Of a stretch of DNA of 64,000 nt, positions 42,479 to 51,162 are shown in pieces. The position numbers were made by a program, and so were the translations under genes. This stretch comes from Nocardioides sp. zg-1308 (lineage in GTDB: Bacteria; Actinomycetota; Actinomycetes; Propionibacteriales; Nocardioidaceae), in contig NZ_JABJQY010000002.1 of assembly GCF_013155375.1 (NCBI RefSeq), forward strand, positions 2,170,001 through 2,234,000, given 5' to 3'. Position 1 is the stretch's first letter, and the number at the start of each line of letters is the position of its first letter. The notes beneath the pieces are model-generated. The model was not told where the DNA came from, ran no database searches, and saw nothing but the letters and a program-made list of their open reading frames with translations.

Positions 42479-44173
42479 TCAGCGGGCGAGCGCGCGACCC
42501 GCGGCGCGGCCGGAGAAGATGCAGCCGCCGAGGAACGTGCCCTCCAGGGCGTTGTAGCCGTGCACCCCGCCGCCGCCGAACCCGGCGACCTCGCCGGCGG
42601 CGTACAGGCCGGGGACCGGGGTCCCATCGGCGGCCACGCACTGGCCGTCGAGGTTCGTCTCGAGGCCACCGAGGGTCTTGCGCGAGAGGATGTTGAGGCG
42701 TACGGCGATGAGCGGGCCGTGCGCGGGGTCGAGCACCTTGTGCGGCTTGGCGACGCGGATCAGCTTGTCGGTCCGGCTGCGGCGCGCGTTGTGGATGGCC
42801 ATCACCTGGATGTCCTTGGAGAAGGAGTTGTCGACCTCGCGGTCACGCGCCTCGATCTGGGAGCGGAGGTCCTCGACGTCGAGCTTCGGTCCCCGGGCCA
42901 GCTCGTTCATGCCGGTCACCAGCGAGTCGAGGTCGTCGGCGACCACGAAGTCGACGCCGTGCTCCTTGAACGCCTCGACCGGGCCGGGCGCGCCCTTCGC
43001 GAGCCGGCTCTGCGCGAGGAACCTGAGGTCCTTGCCGGTGATGTCGGGGTTCTGCTCGGAGCCGGAGAGGGCGAACTCCTTCTCGATGATCGACTGCGTG
43101 AGCACGAACCAGGAGTAGTCGGCGCCCGCCGCCAGGATCTGCTTCATGGCGCCGATCGAGTCGGCGCCAGGGACGCCGGACATCCCCTCGAGGCGCCTGC
43201 CGGTCGCGTCGAACCACATCGACGACGGACCGGGCAGGATCCGGATCGCGTGGTCGGGCCAGACCGGGTCCCAGTTGTGGATGCCCTCGACGTAGGCCCA
43301 CATCCGGTCGCGGTTGACCATGGTCGCGCCGGCGTCCTCGGCGATGGCCTGCATGCGTCCGTCGACGTGGGCCGGCACCCCGGAGATCAGGTGGTCGGGC
43401 GCGGGGCCGACCCGCTCGGTCGGCCAGCTGCGACGCATCAGCTCGTGGTTGTGCCCGATGCCTCCGGAGGTGACCACGACCGCCGGGGCCCGGTGCTCGA
43501 AGTCGCCGGTGCGCTCGCGGCCCGACCGCACGCCCCGCGCGGCGGCGTCATCGGCGAGGAGGGTGCCGCGGACCCCGACGACGGCGCCGTCCTCGACCAC
43601 GAGCTCGTCGACCTGGTGGCGGAACGCGAAGCGGACCAGCCCGTCCGCCTCGGCGCGCTGCACGGGCTCGGCGAAGATCCGGACGACCTCGGGGCCGGTG
43701 CCCCACGTGAGGTGGAAGCGGGGCACGGAGTTGCCGTGCCCGGTGGCGCGGCCGTCGCCCCGCTCGGCCCAGCCGACGAACGGCAGCGAGCGGAGCCCGA
43801 GGGCGTGGAGGTAGTCGCGCTTCTCCTCGTGCGCGAAGCGGACGTACGCCTTCGCCCACTGCTGCGGCCAGTGGTCCTCGCCGCGGCCGGGTCCGTCGGT
43901 GCCGTCGCCGAGGCGGTCGAACTGCGCCGAGCCCTGCCAGTCCTGCCACGCGAGCTCGGGGGAGTCCTTGATGCCCATCCGGCGCTGCTCGGGGCTGTCC
44001 ACGAAGAGCAGGCCACCGAGCGACCACCACGCCTGCCCGCCGAGGTTCGCGCGGTTCTCCTGGTCGAGGACCAGCACCCGCCGGCCGGCGAGGGCCAGCT
44101 CGTGGGTGGCGACGAGCCCGGCCAGGCCGGCGCCGACGACGATGACGTCGGGGGTGAAGTCGGGCGTGCTCAC
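42479..44173 (-). CDS. FAD-binding dehydrogenase (ketosteroid-dehydrogenase/flavocytochrome-like)
   Basis: A 564-aa flavoprotein of the FAD-binding-2 (fumarate reductase/KstD-like) family. N-terminal FAD motif VIVVGAGLAGLVATHELALAG with following DQENRANLGGQAWWSLGG, and C-terminal GLYAAGEVAGFGGGGVHGYNALEGTFLGG are diagnostic. Reaction is probably dehydrogenation or reduction of an unsaturated carbonyl compound; the substrate is unknown. The GTG overlaps the TetR gene stop (GTGA), so TetR and the enzyme are one unit. Confidence 0.93.
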   Translation of the reverse strand: MSTPDFTPDVIVVGAGLAGLVATHELALAGRRVLVLDQENRANLGGQAWWSLGGLLFVDSPEQRRMGIKDSPELAWQDWQGSAQFDRLGDGTDGPGRGEDHWPQQWAKAYVRFAHEEKRDYLHALGLRSLPFVGWAERGDGRATGHGNSVPRFHLTWGTGPEVVRIFAEPVQRAEADGLVRFAFRHQVDELVVEDGAVVGVRGTLLADDAAARGVRSGRERTGDFEHRAPAVVVTSGGIGHNHELMRRSWPTERVGPAPDHLISGVPAHVDGRMQAIAEDAGATMVNRDRMWAYVEGIHNWDPVWPDHAIRILPGPSSMWFDATGRRLEGMSGVPGADSIGAMKQILAAGADYSWFVLTQSIIEKEFALSGSEQNPDITGKDLRFLAQSRLAKGAPGPVEAFKEHGVDFVVADDLDSLVTGMNELARGPKLDVEDLRSQIEARDREVDNSFSKDIQVMAIHNARRSRTDKLIRVAKPHKVLDPAHGPLIAVRLNILSRKTLGGLETNLDGQCVAADGTPVPGLYAAGEVAGFGGGGVHGYNALEGTFLGGCIFSGRAAGRALAR

Positions 44174-44802
44174 GGCGTCTCCTGCGGGTAGTGGTGGACG
44201 ATCATCTCGGCGAGCAGGCGCAGCGCGCGCTCGACGGTGCGGCCGGGGGCGGCCGTCGGGTCGGGGTCGAGGGCGGAGAAGGCCATCCCGTCGAGCATGT
44301 TGACCACGATGCTGAGCACCGCGGCGAGGTCCGCGGGGCCGAGCCGGTCGCCCCAGAGGTCGGTCGCGGCGTCGAGCATCTGCGCCTGGAGCGACTCGCG
44401 CGCCGGGACGAGGGCGGCGCGGAGCCCGGCGTCGGCGCGGGCCGCCACCAGCAGCTCGCGCCAGGTCTGGTTGGCCGGGGACAGGACCGCCCTGCGGAGG
44501 TGGGCCAGCACCGCCGCGACGTCGTCGACCGTCTCGACGTCGGCGCCGACGGTCGCCCGGAACGCCTCGACGTTGCGGGTGGCCACGCGCTCGGCGGTCG
44601 CCACGAGCAGCGCCTGCCGGGTCGGGAAGTGCCGGAAGAGCGCGCCCTGGCTGACGCCGGCCTCGGCGCACACCGCAGCGGTCGACGTGGCGGCGTACCC
44701 GCGGTGGGTCAAGCAGGTGACCGTCGCCTCGAGCAGCGCCTCGATGGTGCCCTCACGTCGCTGGGCCTGGGTGCGCCGCAGCGGCGGTCCGGTCTCGATC
44801 AC
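44170..44802 (-). CDS. TetR family transcriptional regulator
   Basis: A 210-aa regulator with HTH TIEALLEATVTCLTHRGYAAT followed by GVSQGALFRHFPTRQALLVA. It is translationally coupled to the downstream FAD dehydrogenase. The GTG is preceded at 6 nt by minus-strand GAGGAT. A near-perfect 24-bp palindrome starts 16 bp upstream and is its likely operator. Ligand unknown. Confidence 0.92.
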   Translation of the reverse strand: MIETGPPLRRTQAQRREGTIEALLEATVTCLTHRGYAATSTAAVCAEAGVSQGALFRHFPTRQALLVATAERVATRNVEAFRATVGADVETVDDVAAVLAHLRRAVLSPANQTWRELLVAARADAGLRAALVPARESLQAQMLDAATDLWGDRLGPADLAAVLSIVVNMLDGMAFSALDPDPTAAPGRTVERALRLLAEMIVHHYPQETP

Positions 44803-44817
44803 CCCGGGATCCTCGCA

Positions 44818-44841
44818 TAGAAAGCGAGTGCTCGCTATCTA
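44818..44841. promoter_or_regulatory. 24-bp TetR operator candidate
   Basis: Arms TAGA-A-AGCGAG (44818-44828) and CTCGCT-A-TCTA (44831-44841) around TG. Only the A/A pair at 44822/44837 breaks symmetry. It lies just upstream of the TetR/FAD-dehydrogenase operon on the minus strand and just before the convergent end of the secreted-protein gene. Confidence 0.75.
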
Positions 44842-44846
44842 GCGTG

Positions 44847-46508
44847 TCACCGCGCGGGCCGCACCCGCACGGGGGCCGACGTCGAGGTGTCGCGGCCGAC
44901 CCGGACCACCAGGCGGAACCGGACGGTGGCGCGCGGAGCCACCTTGACCCGCCAGCTCACCGAGCCCGAGGGGGACAGGTCCTGGGACCGGACGGCCTTC
45001 CACCCGCGCGGCGTGCGCTGCTGCAGCACCGCCGGTGCGCCGTACGCCCAGGTGCCGGCGCGCCCGTCCAGCCGCACCACGCGCCGCGACACGCGCAGCG
45101 CCTCCAGCGAGACGGTGCGGGGTGCGGACGGAGCGGTGCTGGGTGCCGGGGTCGGGTAGGGAAGCGGCAGCGGGACCGGCACCGGGACCGGCACCGGCGC
45201 GGGGACCGGCGTGGGGACGGGGACCGGAGTCGGAGTCGGAGTCGGAGTCGGAGTGGGCGTGGGCGTCGGCGTCGGGGGCACCCAGTGGTCGTCCCGCTCG
45301 GCGCGCCAGGCGACCTCGCCGCGCAGGGCCGGACCGGCGCCCTCGCAGTGCTGCACGAAGGAGATGGCGAAGGCGACCAGGTCGCCGTCGTCGTACGTCG
45401 CCTCGTGGACGGTGAACTGCCCGGTGAGCTGGTTGCACCCGCGTCCGCTGCCGCTGACGTCCATGCCGGCGTTGCCCACGTTGAAGGGGTGGCGCGTGGC
45501 GCCGGTGTAGGTCGTGCCGGGCAGGAGGAGCTGGTTGTCCGGTGCCTCGAAGTCGGCCGTCCATCGGTCCCCGGCGTGGTCCACCGCCATCCGCACGTGG
45601 GTCTCGGTGCCGACGGCGCTGAGCCGGGCACCGGCCTGCGGGGTGTAGTCGTAGGTGCGCGCGCCGCCGACGAAGTCACCCGGCTCGCTGTGCATCCGCC
45701 ACTGGGTGCGCCCCGGGATGCCGCGCCCGCGGAGCTCGGCGGTGTGCACGTTGCCGCGGTCGTCGGCGACTCGCAGGGTGCCGGTGCGGGCACCCGCGAC
45801 GCCGGCGGTCAGGCCGACCCGGACCGTGCAGGAGGAACCCGCCGCGAGGGAGGCTGGGCAGTCGTCGCTCACCACGCTGTAGTCACCGGCGCCCTCGACC
45901 ACCGCCGCGGTGACAGCGGTCGGCGTGGCGGCGGTGTTGGTGACCCGGACGGCGTAGGGGCGCGACGCCACGCCGGGGTGGGAGTCGGGCCAGTGGACGG
46001 CGAAGGCCTCGATGCCGAGCGCGGTCGCCGGCGCGTAGCCGAGGCGCACCTCGCCGAAGAGCGCCGGAACGGTGCCCTCGCAGTGCTGCTCGTAGGTGAA
46101 CCACACCCGGTCCGGGCCGATGTCGTGCACGGTGAAGCGGCCCGTGCTCGTGTTGCAGCCCCGGCCGTCCCCCGAGACGCTGAGGGCCGGTCCGCCGTCG
46201 GTGGACGTCCGCGTCGCGTCGGAGTAGGTCCCGGGCGCGAGCGACTCACCCGTCGGCGCCGCGACCGTCATCGAGTACGGCCCGGCCGCGATGCTGACCC
46301 GGCTGTCGGTGATCGTGGCGTTCAGGTCGCCGCGGTAGGCCCGTGACTGCCCCTGCCCGATGTGGTCGCCGGACTCGCTGACCAGCGTGGCGTAGCCCGG
46401 CAGGGCGGTCGCCGCCGCGGATGCCGGTGCCACGGCGGGCAGCAGGACCCCCGCGACGACTCCCGCGACGGTGCTGACGAGCAGTGCTGAGCCACGACGT
46501 GCCGACAT
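44847..46508 (-). CDS. Secreted protein with duplicated Cys domain and Pro/Thr-Pro/Val linker
   Basis: A 553-aa exported protein I cannot assign to a named family. A signal peptide (about 1-33) is followed by repeat 1 (about 35-165), an immunoglobulin-like middle part (YAVRVTNTAATPTAVTAAVV), and repeat 2 (about 250-370). The repeats share GRGCN-x-x-TG-x-FTVH and QHCEG-x-x-PAL-x-GEV, giving two Cys per repeat. Next is a long (PT)n then (PV)n linker (about 375-425) and a C-terminal domain ending RVRPAR. A cell-surface or matrix protein is plausible. GGGGGAA precedes the ATG. Confidence 0.85.
   Translation of the reverse strand: MSARRGSALLVSTVAGVVAGVLLPAVAPASAAATALPGYATLVSESGDHIGQGQSRAYRGDLNATITDSRVSIAAGPYSMTVAAPTGESLAPGTYSDATRTSTDGGPALSVSGDGRGCNTSTGRFTVHDIGPDRVWFTYEQHCEGTVPALFGEVRLGYAPATALGIEAFAVHWPDSHPGVASRPYAVRVTNTAATPTAVTAAVVEGAGDYSVVSDDCPASLAAGSSCTVRVGLTAGVAGARTGTLRVADDRGNVHTAELRGRGIPGRTQWRMHSEPGDFVGGARTYDYTPQAGARLSAVGTETHVRMAVDHAGDRWTADFEAPDNQLLLPGTTYTGATRHPFNVGNAGMDVSGSGRGCNQLTGQFTVHEATYDDGDLVAFAISFVQHCEGAGPALRGEVAWRAERDDHWVPPTPTPTPTPTPTPTPTPVPVPTPVPAPVPVPVPVPLPLPYPTPAPSTAPSAPRTVSLEALRVSRRVVRLDGRAGTWAYGAPAVLQQRTPRGWKAVRSQDLSPSGSVSWRVKVAPRATVRFRLVVRVGRDTSTSAPVRVRPAR
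45160..45282. repeat. Low-complexity coding tract for the Pro-Thr/Pro-Val linker
   Basis: Runs of period-6 repeats (GGAGTC and GGCGTC type, then GGGACC/GGCACC type on the plus strand) encode alternating Thr-Pro and Val-Pro on the minus strand. Such tracts expand and contract by slippage, so linker length may vary among strains. Confidence 0.75.
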
Positions 46509-46530
46509 GCGTTCCCCCGGATATTAGTGC

Positions 46531-46548
46531 GTCGGCACCGGTGCCGAC
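46531..46548. promoter_or_regulatory. 18-bp perfect palindrome upstream of the secreted-protein gene
   Basis: GTCGGCACC-GGTGCCGAC, no spacer, 23 bp upstream of the ATG at 46508. On the minus strand it precedes CTAATAT, a possible -10, so it would overlap the -35 side. An operator is plausible; the regulator is not identified. Confidence 0.45.
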
Positions 46549-46627
46549 GGGAGGAGGCTAGTGAGGGAGTGGCGGATCGGTCCCCGGATTCGCCCGATTG
46601 GGGACGAGGACCATCGGTCGCCGAGCG

Positions 46628-48409
46628 TCAGCCCGTGATCTCGCAGATCACCGCGCCGTTGGTCACCGTGTCGCCGACCTCGGCCCGGAGGCCGGTGACG
46701 GTGCCGGAGCGGTGGGCCTTGAGCGGCTGCTCCATCTTCATCGCCTCCATCACGACCACGGTGTCGCCCTCGGCGACCTCCTGGCCCTCGGTGACGACGA
46801 CCTTGACGATGGTGCCCTGCATCGGCGAGGTCACCGCGTCGCCCGACGCCGCGGCTCCGGCCTTCTTCGCCGACCGCTTGGCCCTGCCCTTCCCGGTGCC
46901 GCCCCCACCTCCGGCGGTCGCGAGGCCACCGAGGCCGGCCGGGAGGACGACCTCGAGGCGGCGACCGCCGACCTCGACGGTGACCTTCTGCCGCTCGCCC
47001 GGCTCGTCCGCCTCTGCAATGGCGCCGGCGTAGGGCTCGATCCGGTTGTCGAACTCGGTCTCGATCCACTGCGTGTAGACGCGGAACTCGCCCTCGCCCG
47101 ACGGGGTCGACGGTCCGACGTAGGCGGGATCGGACACCACGGCGCGGTGGAACGGGATCACGGTGGGCATGCCGTCGACGACGAACTCGTCGAGCGCCCG
47201 GCGCGAGCGCTCGAGCGCCTGGGTGCGGTCGCGGCCGGTGACGACGAGCTTGGCGATGAGCGAGTCGAACGAGCCGGGGATCGTCTCGCCGTTCTCGTAG
47301 CCGCCGTCGAGGCGTACGCCCGGCCCGCTCGGCGGGCTCCACGCCGACAGCGTGCCGGGGGCGGGCATGAAGCTGCGGCCACCGTCCTCGGCGTTGATGC
47401 GGTACTCGATGGAGTGGCCGCGGACCTCGGGGTCGTCGTAGCCGAGCTCCTCGCCGGCGGCGATGCGGAACATCTCGCGCACCAGGTCGATGCCGGTGAC
47501 CTCCTCGGACACGCAGTGCTCGACCTGGAGGCGGGTGTTGACCTCGAGGAAGGAGATCGTGCCGTCCTGGGCGACGAGGAACTCGCAGGTACCCGCGCCG
47601 TGGTAGCCGGCCTCGCGGAGGATTCGCTTGGAGGACTCGTAGAGCTCGGAGCGCTGCGCGTCGGTGAGGAACGGCGCGGGCGCCTCCTCCACGAGCTTCT
47701 GGTTGCGTCGCTGCAGCGAGCAGTCGCGCGTGGAGACGACCACGACGTTCCCGTGCTGGTCGGCCAGGCACTGGGTCTCGACGTGGCGCGGCTTGTCGAG
47801 GAACTTCTCCACCAGGCACTCGCCGCGGCCGAAGGCGGTGACCGCCTCGCGGACGGCGGACTCGTAGGCGTCGGGGATCTCCTCGAGCGTGCGGGCGACC
47901 TTGAGGCCGCGGCCGCCACCGCCGAAGACGGCCTTGATCGCCACCGGGAGGCCGTGGGCCCTGGCGAACTCGACGACCTCGTCGGCGTCCCGCACGGGGT
48001 CCTTGGTGCCGGGCGCGAGGGGCGCCTCCGCCTTGGCGGCGATGTGCTTGGCCTTCGCCTTGTCGCCCAGCGCCTCGATGGCGGCGGGCGGCGGGCCGAT
48101 CCAGACGAGCCCGGCGTCGATGACGGCCTGGGCGAAGTCGGCGTTCTCGGCGAGGAAGCCGTATCCGGGGTGGATGCTGTCGGCACCGGACTTCTCGGCG
48201 ATCGCGATGATCTTGGCGATGTCGAGGTAGGACTCGGCGGGGGTCGCGCCGCCGAGGGAGTGGGCCTCGTCGGCCAGCCGCACGAAGAGCGCGTCGCGGT
48301 CCGGGTCGGCGTAGACCGCGACCGAGCCGATGCCGGCGTCCTTGCAGGCGCGGACGACACGGACGGCGATCTCGCCGCGGTTGGCGATGAGGACCTTCTT
48401 CAAACTCAC
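46628..48409 (-). CDS. accA3: Acyl-CoA carboxylase alpha subunit (biotin carboxylase plus biotin carrier), AccA3-like
   Basis: A 593-aa biotin carboxylase/BCCP fusion used by acetyl- or propionyl-CoA carboxylase. [23 protein letters not shown] opens the biotin carboxylase domain; [13 protein letters not shown] and [12 protein letters not shown] are the ATP and catalytic segments; the C-terminal biotinyl Lys is in [11 protein letters not shown]. The segment [16 protein letters not shown] strongly resembles mycobacterial AccA3. AGGAG lies 7 nt before the GTG. Its likely partners are the beta and epsilon subunits at 59.5-61.4 kb and the ligase BirA. Confidence 0.95.
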   Translation of the reverse strand: MSLKKVLIANRGEIAVRVVRACKDAGIGSVAVYADPDRDALFVRLADEAHSLGGATPAESYLDIAKIIAIAEKSGADSIHPGYGFLAENADFAQAVIDAGLVWIGPPPAAIEALGDKAKAKHIAAKAEAPLAPGTKDPVRDADEVVEFARAHGLPVAIKAVFGGGGRGLKVARTLEEIPDAYESAVREAVTAFGRGECLVEKFLDKPRHVETQCLADQHGNVVVVSTRDCSLQRRNQKLVEEAPAPFLTDAQRSELYESSKRILREAGYHGAGTCEFLVAQDGTISFLEVNTRLQVEHCVSEEVTGIDLVREMFRIAAGEELGYDDPEVRGHSIEYRINAEDGGRSFMPAPGTLSAWSPPSGPGVRLDGGYENGETIPGSFDSLIAKLVVTGRDRTQALERSRRALDEFVVDGMPTVIPFHRAVVSDPAYVGPSTPSGEGEFRVYTQWIETEFDNRIEPYAGAIAEADEPGERQKVTVEVGGRRLEVVLPAGLGGLATAGGGGGTGKGRAKRSAKKAGAAASGDAVTSPMQGTIVKVVVTEGQEVAEGDTVVVMEAMKMEQPLKAHRSGTVTGLRAEVGDTVTNGAVICEITG

Positions 48410-48507
48410 GCGAGGACTCCTGGGTGTGCGGCCGGGATGCGTACCGCTGGGCAGGCTACCGCGACCCGGGGGCGGGGAGGCGCGCGCCCGATGTGACGGG
48501 GGCCACC

Positions 48508-48531
48508 GGGGGTTAGCGATCGCTAACCCCC
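48508..48531. promoter_or_regulatory. Perfect 24-bp palindrome between accA3 and the acyl-CoA dehydrogenase
   Basis: Half-site GGGGGTTAGCGA (48508-48519) is followed directly by its reverse complement (48520-48531). It ends 6 bp before the TAGGCT -10 box of the dehydrogenase, covering the -35 region. No regulator gene is adjacent, so an unlinked (TetR-like) repressor is expected. Confidence 0.75.
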
Positions 48532-48537
48532 TCCGGC

Positions 48538-48543
48538 TAGGCT
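48538..48543 (+). promoter_or_regulatory. Candidate leaderless -10 element of the acyl-CoA dehydrogenase gene
   Basis: TAGGCT then GCCGTC (6 nt) then the ATG at 48550. Identical hexamer and spacing occur at the lpd gene. Confidence 0.6.
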
Positions 48544-48549
48544 GCCGTC

Positions 48550-49749
48550 ATGACCTTCGAGCTGTCCCCCGAGCACGAGCAGTTCCGTCGCAGCGTCCGT
48601 GACTTCGCCGAGGCCGAGATCGCGCCGCACGCCGCGCAGTGGGACCGCGAGCACCACTTCCCGACCGACGTCGTGCAGAAGATGGGCGCGCTCGGACTCA
48701 TGGGGCTGACCGCCCCGGAGGAGTTCGGCGGTGCCGGGATGGCCGGCGAGGACGGCGGCTTCACGTCGCTGTGCCTGGCGATCGAGGAGATCGGTCGCGT
48801 CGACCAGTCGATGGGCATCACGCTCGAGGCGGCGGTGGGCCTGGGCATCAACCCGATCCTGACCTTCGGCACCGACGAGCAGAAGAAGACGTGGCTCCCC
48901 GCGCTCGTGGCCGGCGAGCAGCTCGCCGGCTTCGGCCTCACCGAGCCGGGCGCCGGCTCCGACGCCGGCGCGACGAGGACCAGGGCCGTCCTCGACGACG
49001 GCGAGTGGGTCGTCAACGGCTCCAAGCAGTTCATCACCAACTCCGGCTCCTCGATCACCTCCGTCGTCACCGTCACCGCGCGCACCGGCGACCGCCCGGA
49101 CGGCCGACCGGAGATCTCGACGATCATCGTGCCGTCGGGCACGCCCGGCTTCACGGCCGAGAAGGCCTACGACAAGCTCGGGTGGCACGCCTCCGACACG
49201 CACCCGCTGTCCTTCACCGACGTCCGGGTCCCCGAGTCGCACCTGCTGGGCGAGCGCGGACGCGGCTACGCCCAGTTCCTCGCCACGCTCGACGACGGCC
49301 GCGTCGCGATCGCCGCCCTCGCGGTCGGCTGCATCCAGGCGTGCCTCGACATGTCGCTGCAGTACGCCGGTGAGCGCCAGACCTTCGGCGGGCCGATCGG
49401 CCGCAAGCAGGGCGTCGCGTTCCAGGTCTCCGACCTCCAGGTCATGCTCGACGCCTCGCGCCTGCTCACCTACAAGGCCGCCGCGATGAAGGACGCCATG
49501 GACGCCGGGTCGTCCTCGGTCTCCATGGCCGCCTTCAAGCAGGCCGCCGCCGTCGCCAAGCTCTTTTCCACCGAGTCGGCCGTCACCGCGACCCGGATCG
49601 CGACCCAGGTCTTCGGCGGCTACGGCTTCATGGAGGAGTACCCCGTCGTGCGCTTCTACCGCGACGCCAAGGTGCTCGAGATCGGCGAGGGGACCTCGGA
49701 GGTCCAGCGGATGCTCATCGCCCGGGGGCTCGGCCTGCCGGTCGAGTGA
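48550..49749 (+). CDS. Acyl-CoA dehydrogenase
   Basis: A 399-aa FAD flavoenzyme forming a trans-2,3 double bond in acyl-CoA. Family signatures are GFGLTEPGAGSDAGATRT (FAD/substrate region), QTFGGPIGRKQGVAFQVSDLQVMLDASR, and QVFGGYGFMEEYPVVRFYRDAKVLEIGEGTSEVQRMLIAR near the C-terminus. The Glu in the VLEIGEGTSEVQ segment matches the short/branched-chain type catalytic region. Divergent from the carboxylase alpha gene across a 24-bp palindrome, which suggests joint control of acyl-CoA metabolism. Confidence 0.95.
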   Translation: MTFELSPEHEQFRRSVRDFAEAEIAPHAAQWDREHHFPTDVVQKMGALGLMGLTAPEEFGGAGMAGEDGGFTSLCLAIEEIGRVDQSMGITLEAAVGLGINPILTFGTDEQKKTWLPALVAGEQLAGFGLTEPGAGSDAGATRTRAVLDDGEWVVNGSKQFITNSGSSITSVVTVTARTGDRPDGRPEISTIIVPSGTPGFTAEKAYDKLGWHASDTHPLSFTDVRVPESHLLGERGRGYAQFLATLDDGRVAIAALAVGCIQACLDMSLQYAGERQTFGGPIGRKQGVAFQVSDLQVMLDASRLLTYKAAAMKDAMDAGSSSVSMAAFKQAAAVAKLFSTESAVTATRIATQVFGGYGFMEEYPVVRFYRDAKVLEIGEGTSEVQRMLIARGLGLPVE

Positions 49750-49853
49750 CCCAGCGCGGCAGCCGCCGCGCGGATGCCTCCTGAGGGGGTTTCGCGCGGC
49801 GGGGAGTCGTGCTGCGCTGACCCTCCGCCCGTCCCCTTCCGGAAGGTCCCCCC

Positions 49854-50705
49854 ATGCACGCACGTCTCGCAGCCGTCCTCGCCACCGCCGCGGTGGGACT
49901 GTCCCTCGTGGCCCCGTCCGGCCCCGCCTCCGCCAGCACCGGCGGGACCATCGACACGAACAACACCTACTCGGGCGTCGGCATGATCGCCTTCTACGAC
50001 GAGGGCAGCCGCTACCGCTGCTCCGCGACGCTGGTCAGCCCGACCGTGCTGCTCACCGCGGCGCACTGCACGTTCGGCGTCGACGGCAAGACGGCCGTCA
50101 CGTTCAAGCTCCTGGTCGACGACGCCGCACCCTCCAACCTGCCGGTCGCCAAGGACCCGGCAGCGGGCTACACGTCGGCCGACCTCGTCGGCACCGGCTA
50201 CCTCTCGGGCACGGCCTACACCCACCCGGACTACTCCGACTTCACCGACGTCGACAACTGGAACGACGTCGGCGTCATCGTCCTCGACGCGCCGGTCTCG
50301 AACGTCGCCATCACCCCCATCGCCGAGGAGGGGACGCTCGACACGATCGCGCGCCGCGACCTGCGCACCACGATCTTCCGTGCCGTGGGCTACGGCACCG
50401 AGGTGCGTCAGGCAACCTCCGGACCGCGCAAGCCGACGCCGCAGAGCTATCCGATCGTGCGGCGCTACGTCGACATGCCGGGCCAGAAGCTCACCTCGCA
50501 GATCCTGCAGACCAACGGCAACGAGAACGACAACGCCGGCACGGGCGGGACGTGCTTCGGTGACTCCGGCGGCCCGCTGCTCCTCGACGGCGAGATCGTC
50601 GGGGTGACGAGCTACGGCTACACGTCGAACTGCCGCTACATCGACGGCTACCAGCGCGTCGAGATCGACGTCGTCCAGGACTGGCTGGCCACGTTCGGCC
50701 TCTGA
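49854..50705 (+). CDS. Secreted trypsin-like serine protease
   Basis: A 283-aa exported S1-family peptidase. A signal peptide with SGPASAST-type cleavage covers about 28 residues. The catalytic triad is intact: His in LLTAAHC, Asp in NWNDVGVIVLD, Ser in CFGDSGGPLLL. Two cysteines near the active Ser and near the C-terminus (SNCRY) are placed as in trypsins. There is no long propeptide, so activation may be minimal. GGAAGGT lies before the ATG. Physiological substrate unknown. Confidence 0.94.
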   Translation: MHARLAAVLATAAVGLSLVAPSGPASASTGGTIDTNNTYSGVGMIAFYDEGSRYRCSATLVSPTVLLTAAHCTFGVDGKTAVTFKLLVDDAAPSNLPVAKDPAAGYTSADLVGTGYLSGTAYTHPDYSDFTDVDNWNDVGVIVLDAPVSNVAITPIAEEGTLDTIARRDLRTTIFRAVGYGTEVRQATSGPRKPTPQSYPIVRRYVDMPGQKLTSQILQTNGNENDNAGTGGTCFGDSGGPLLLDGEIVGVTSYGYTSNCRYIDGYQRVEIDVVQDWLATFGL

Positions 50706-50731
50706 CCGTCATGTGATCGGGCGAGCCGTTG

Positions 50732-50765
50732 ACGCCCCGCGACCCTCAGACGGGTCGCGGGGCGT
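50732..50765. terminator. Bidirectional terminator hairpin
   Basis: ACGCCCCGCGACCC (50732-50745) and GGGTCGCGGGGCGT (50752-50765) form a perfect 14-bp stem with a 6-nt loop. It separates the convergent protease and YnfA genes; the last YnfA codons (RPV and stop) lie inside the loop and right arm. Confidence 0.75.
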
Positions 50766-51081
50766 ACATGATCACGGCGACGCCGACCAGGCAGATGAGT
50801 GCGCCCGCGACGTCGTACCGGTCGGGACGGAACCCGTCGACGGCCATGCCCCACGCCAGCGAGCCGGCGACGAACACCCCGCCGTACGCCGCCAGGATCC
50901 GCCCGAAGTGGGCGTCGGGCTGGAGGGTCGCGACCAGGCCGTAGAGCCCGAGCGCGACGAACCCGCCGCCGATCCAGAGCCAGCCGCGGTGCTCCCGCAC
51001 GCCCTGCCAGACCAGCCAGGCGCCGCCGATCTCCGCGACCGCGGCGAGGGCGAAGAGGAGCAGGGACCTGGCGACCGTCAT
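50746..51081 (-). CDS. YnfA family (UPF0060) small membrane protein
   Basis: A 111-aa protein with four predicted membrane helices: [58 protein letters not shown] and [16 protein letters not shown]. The motifs [29 protein letters not shown] and [15 protein letters not shown] are highly characteristic of YnfA, a small-multidrug-resistance-like protein. Transport substrate unproven. ATG 51081 is the natural start although the frame continues far upstream. Confidence 0.94.
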   Translation of the reverse strand: MTVARSLLLFALAAVAEIGGAWLVWQGVREHRGWLWIGGGFVALGLYGLVATLQPDAHFGRILAAYGGVFVAGSLAWGMAVDGFRPDRYDVAGALICLVGVAVIMYAPRPV

Positions 51082-51150
51082 GCGGGGGAGTCTCGCAGGC
51101 GAGCACCCGATCTCCCCCTCCCGGCGGATCCAGCAGCGACGGCCGGGTCC

Positions 51151-51156
51151 TACCCT
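51151..51156 (+). promoter_or_regulatory. Candidate leaderless -10 element of the histidine kinase gene
   Basis: TACCCT, 6 nt (CACCCC) before ATG 51163; no ribosome site in the spacer. Confidence 0.5.
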
Positions 51157-51162
51157 CACCCC

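Noticed and set aside
45160..45282. The period-6 tract as a CRISPR or intergenic satellite
   Set aside because: It is in frame within a clear secreted-protein gene and encodes an alternating Pro linker; no spacers are present.
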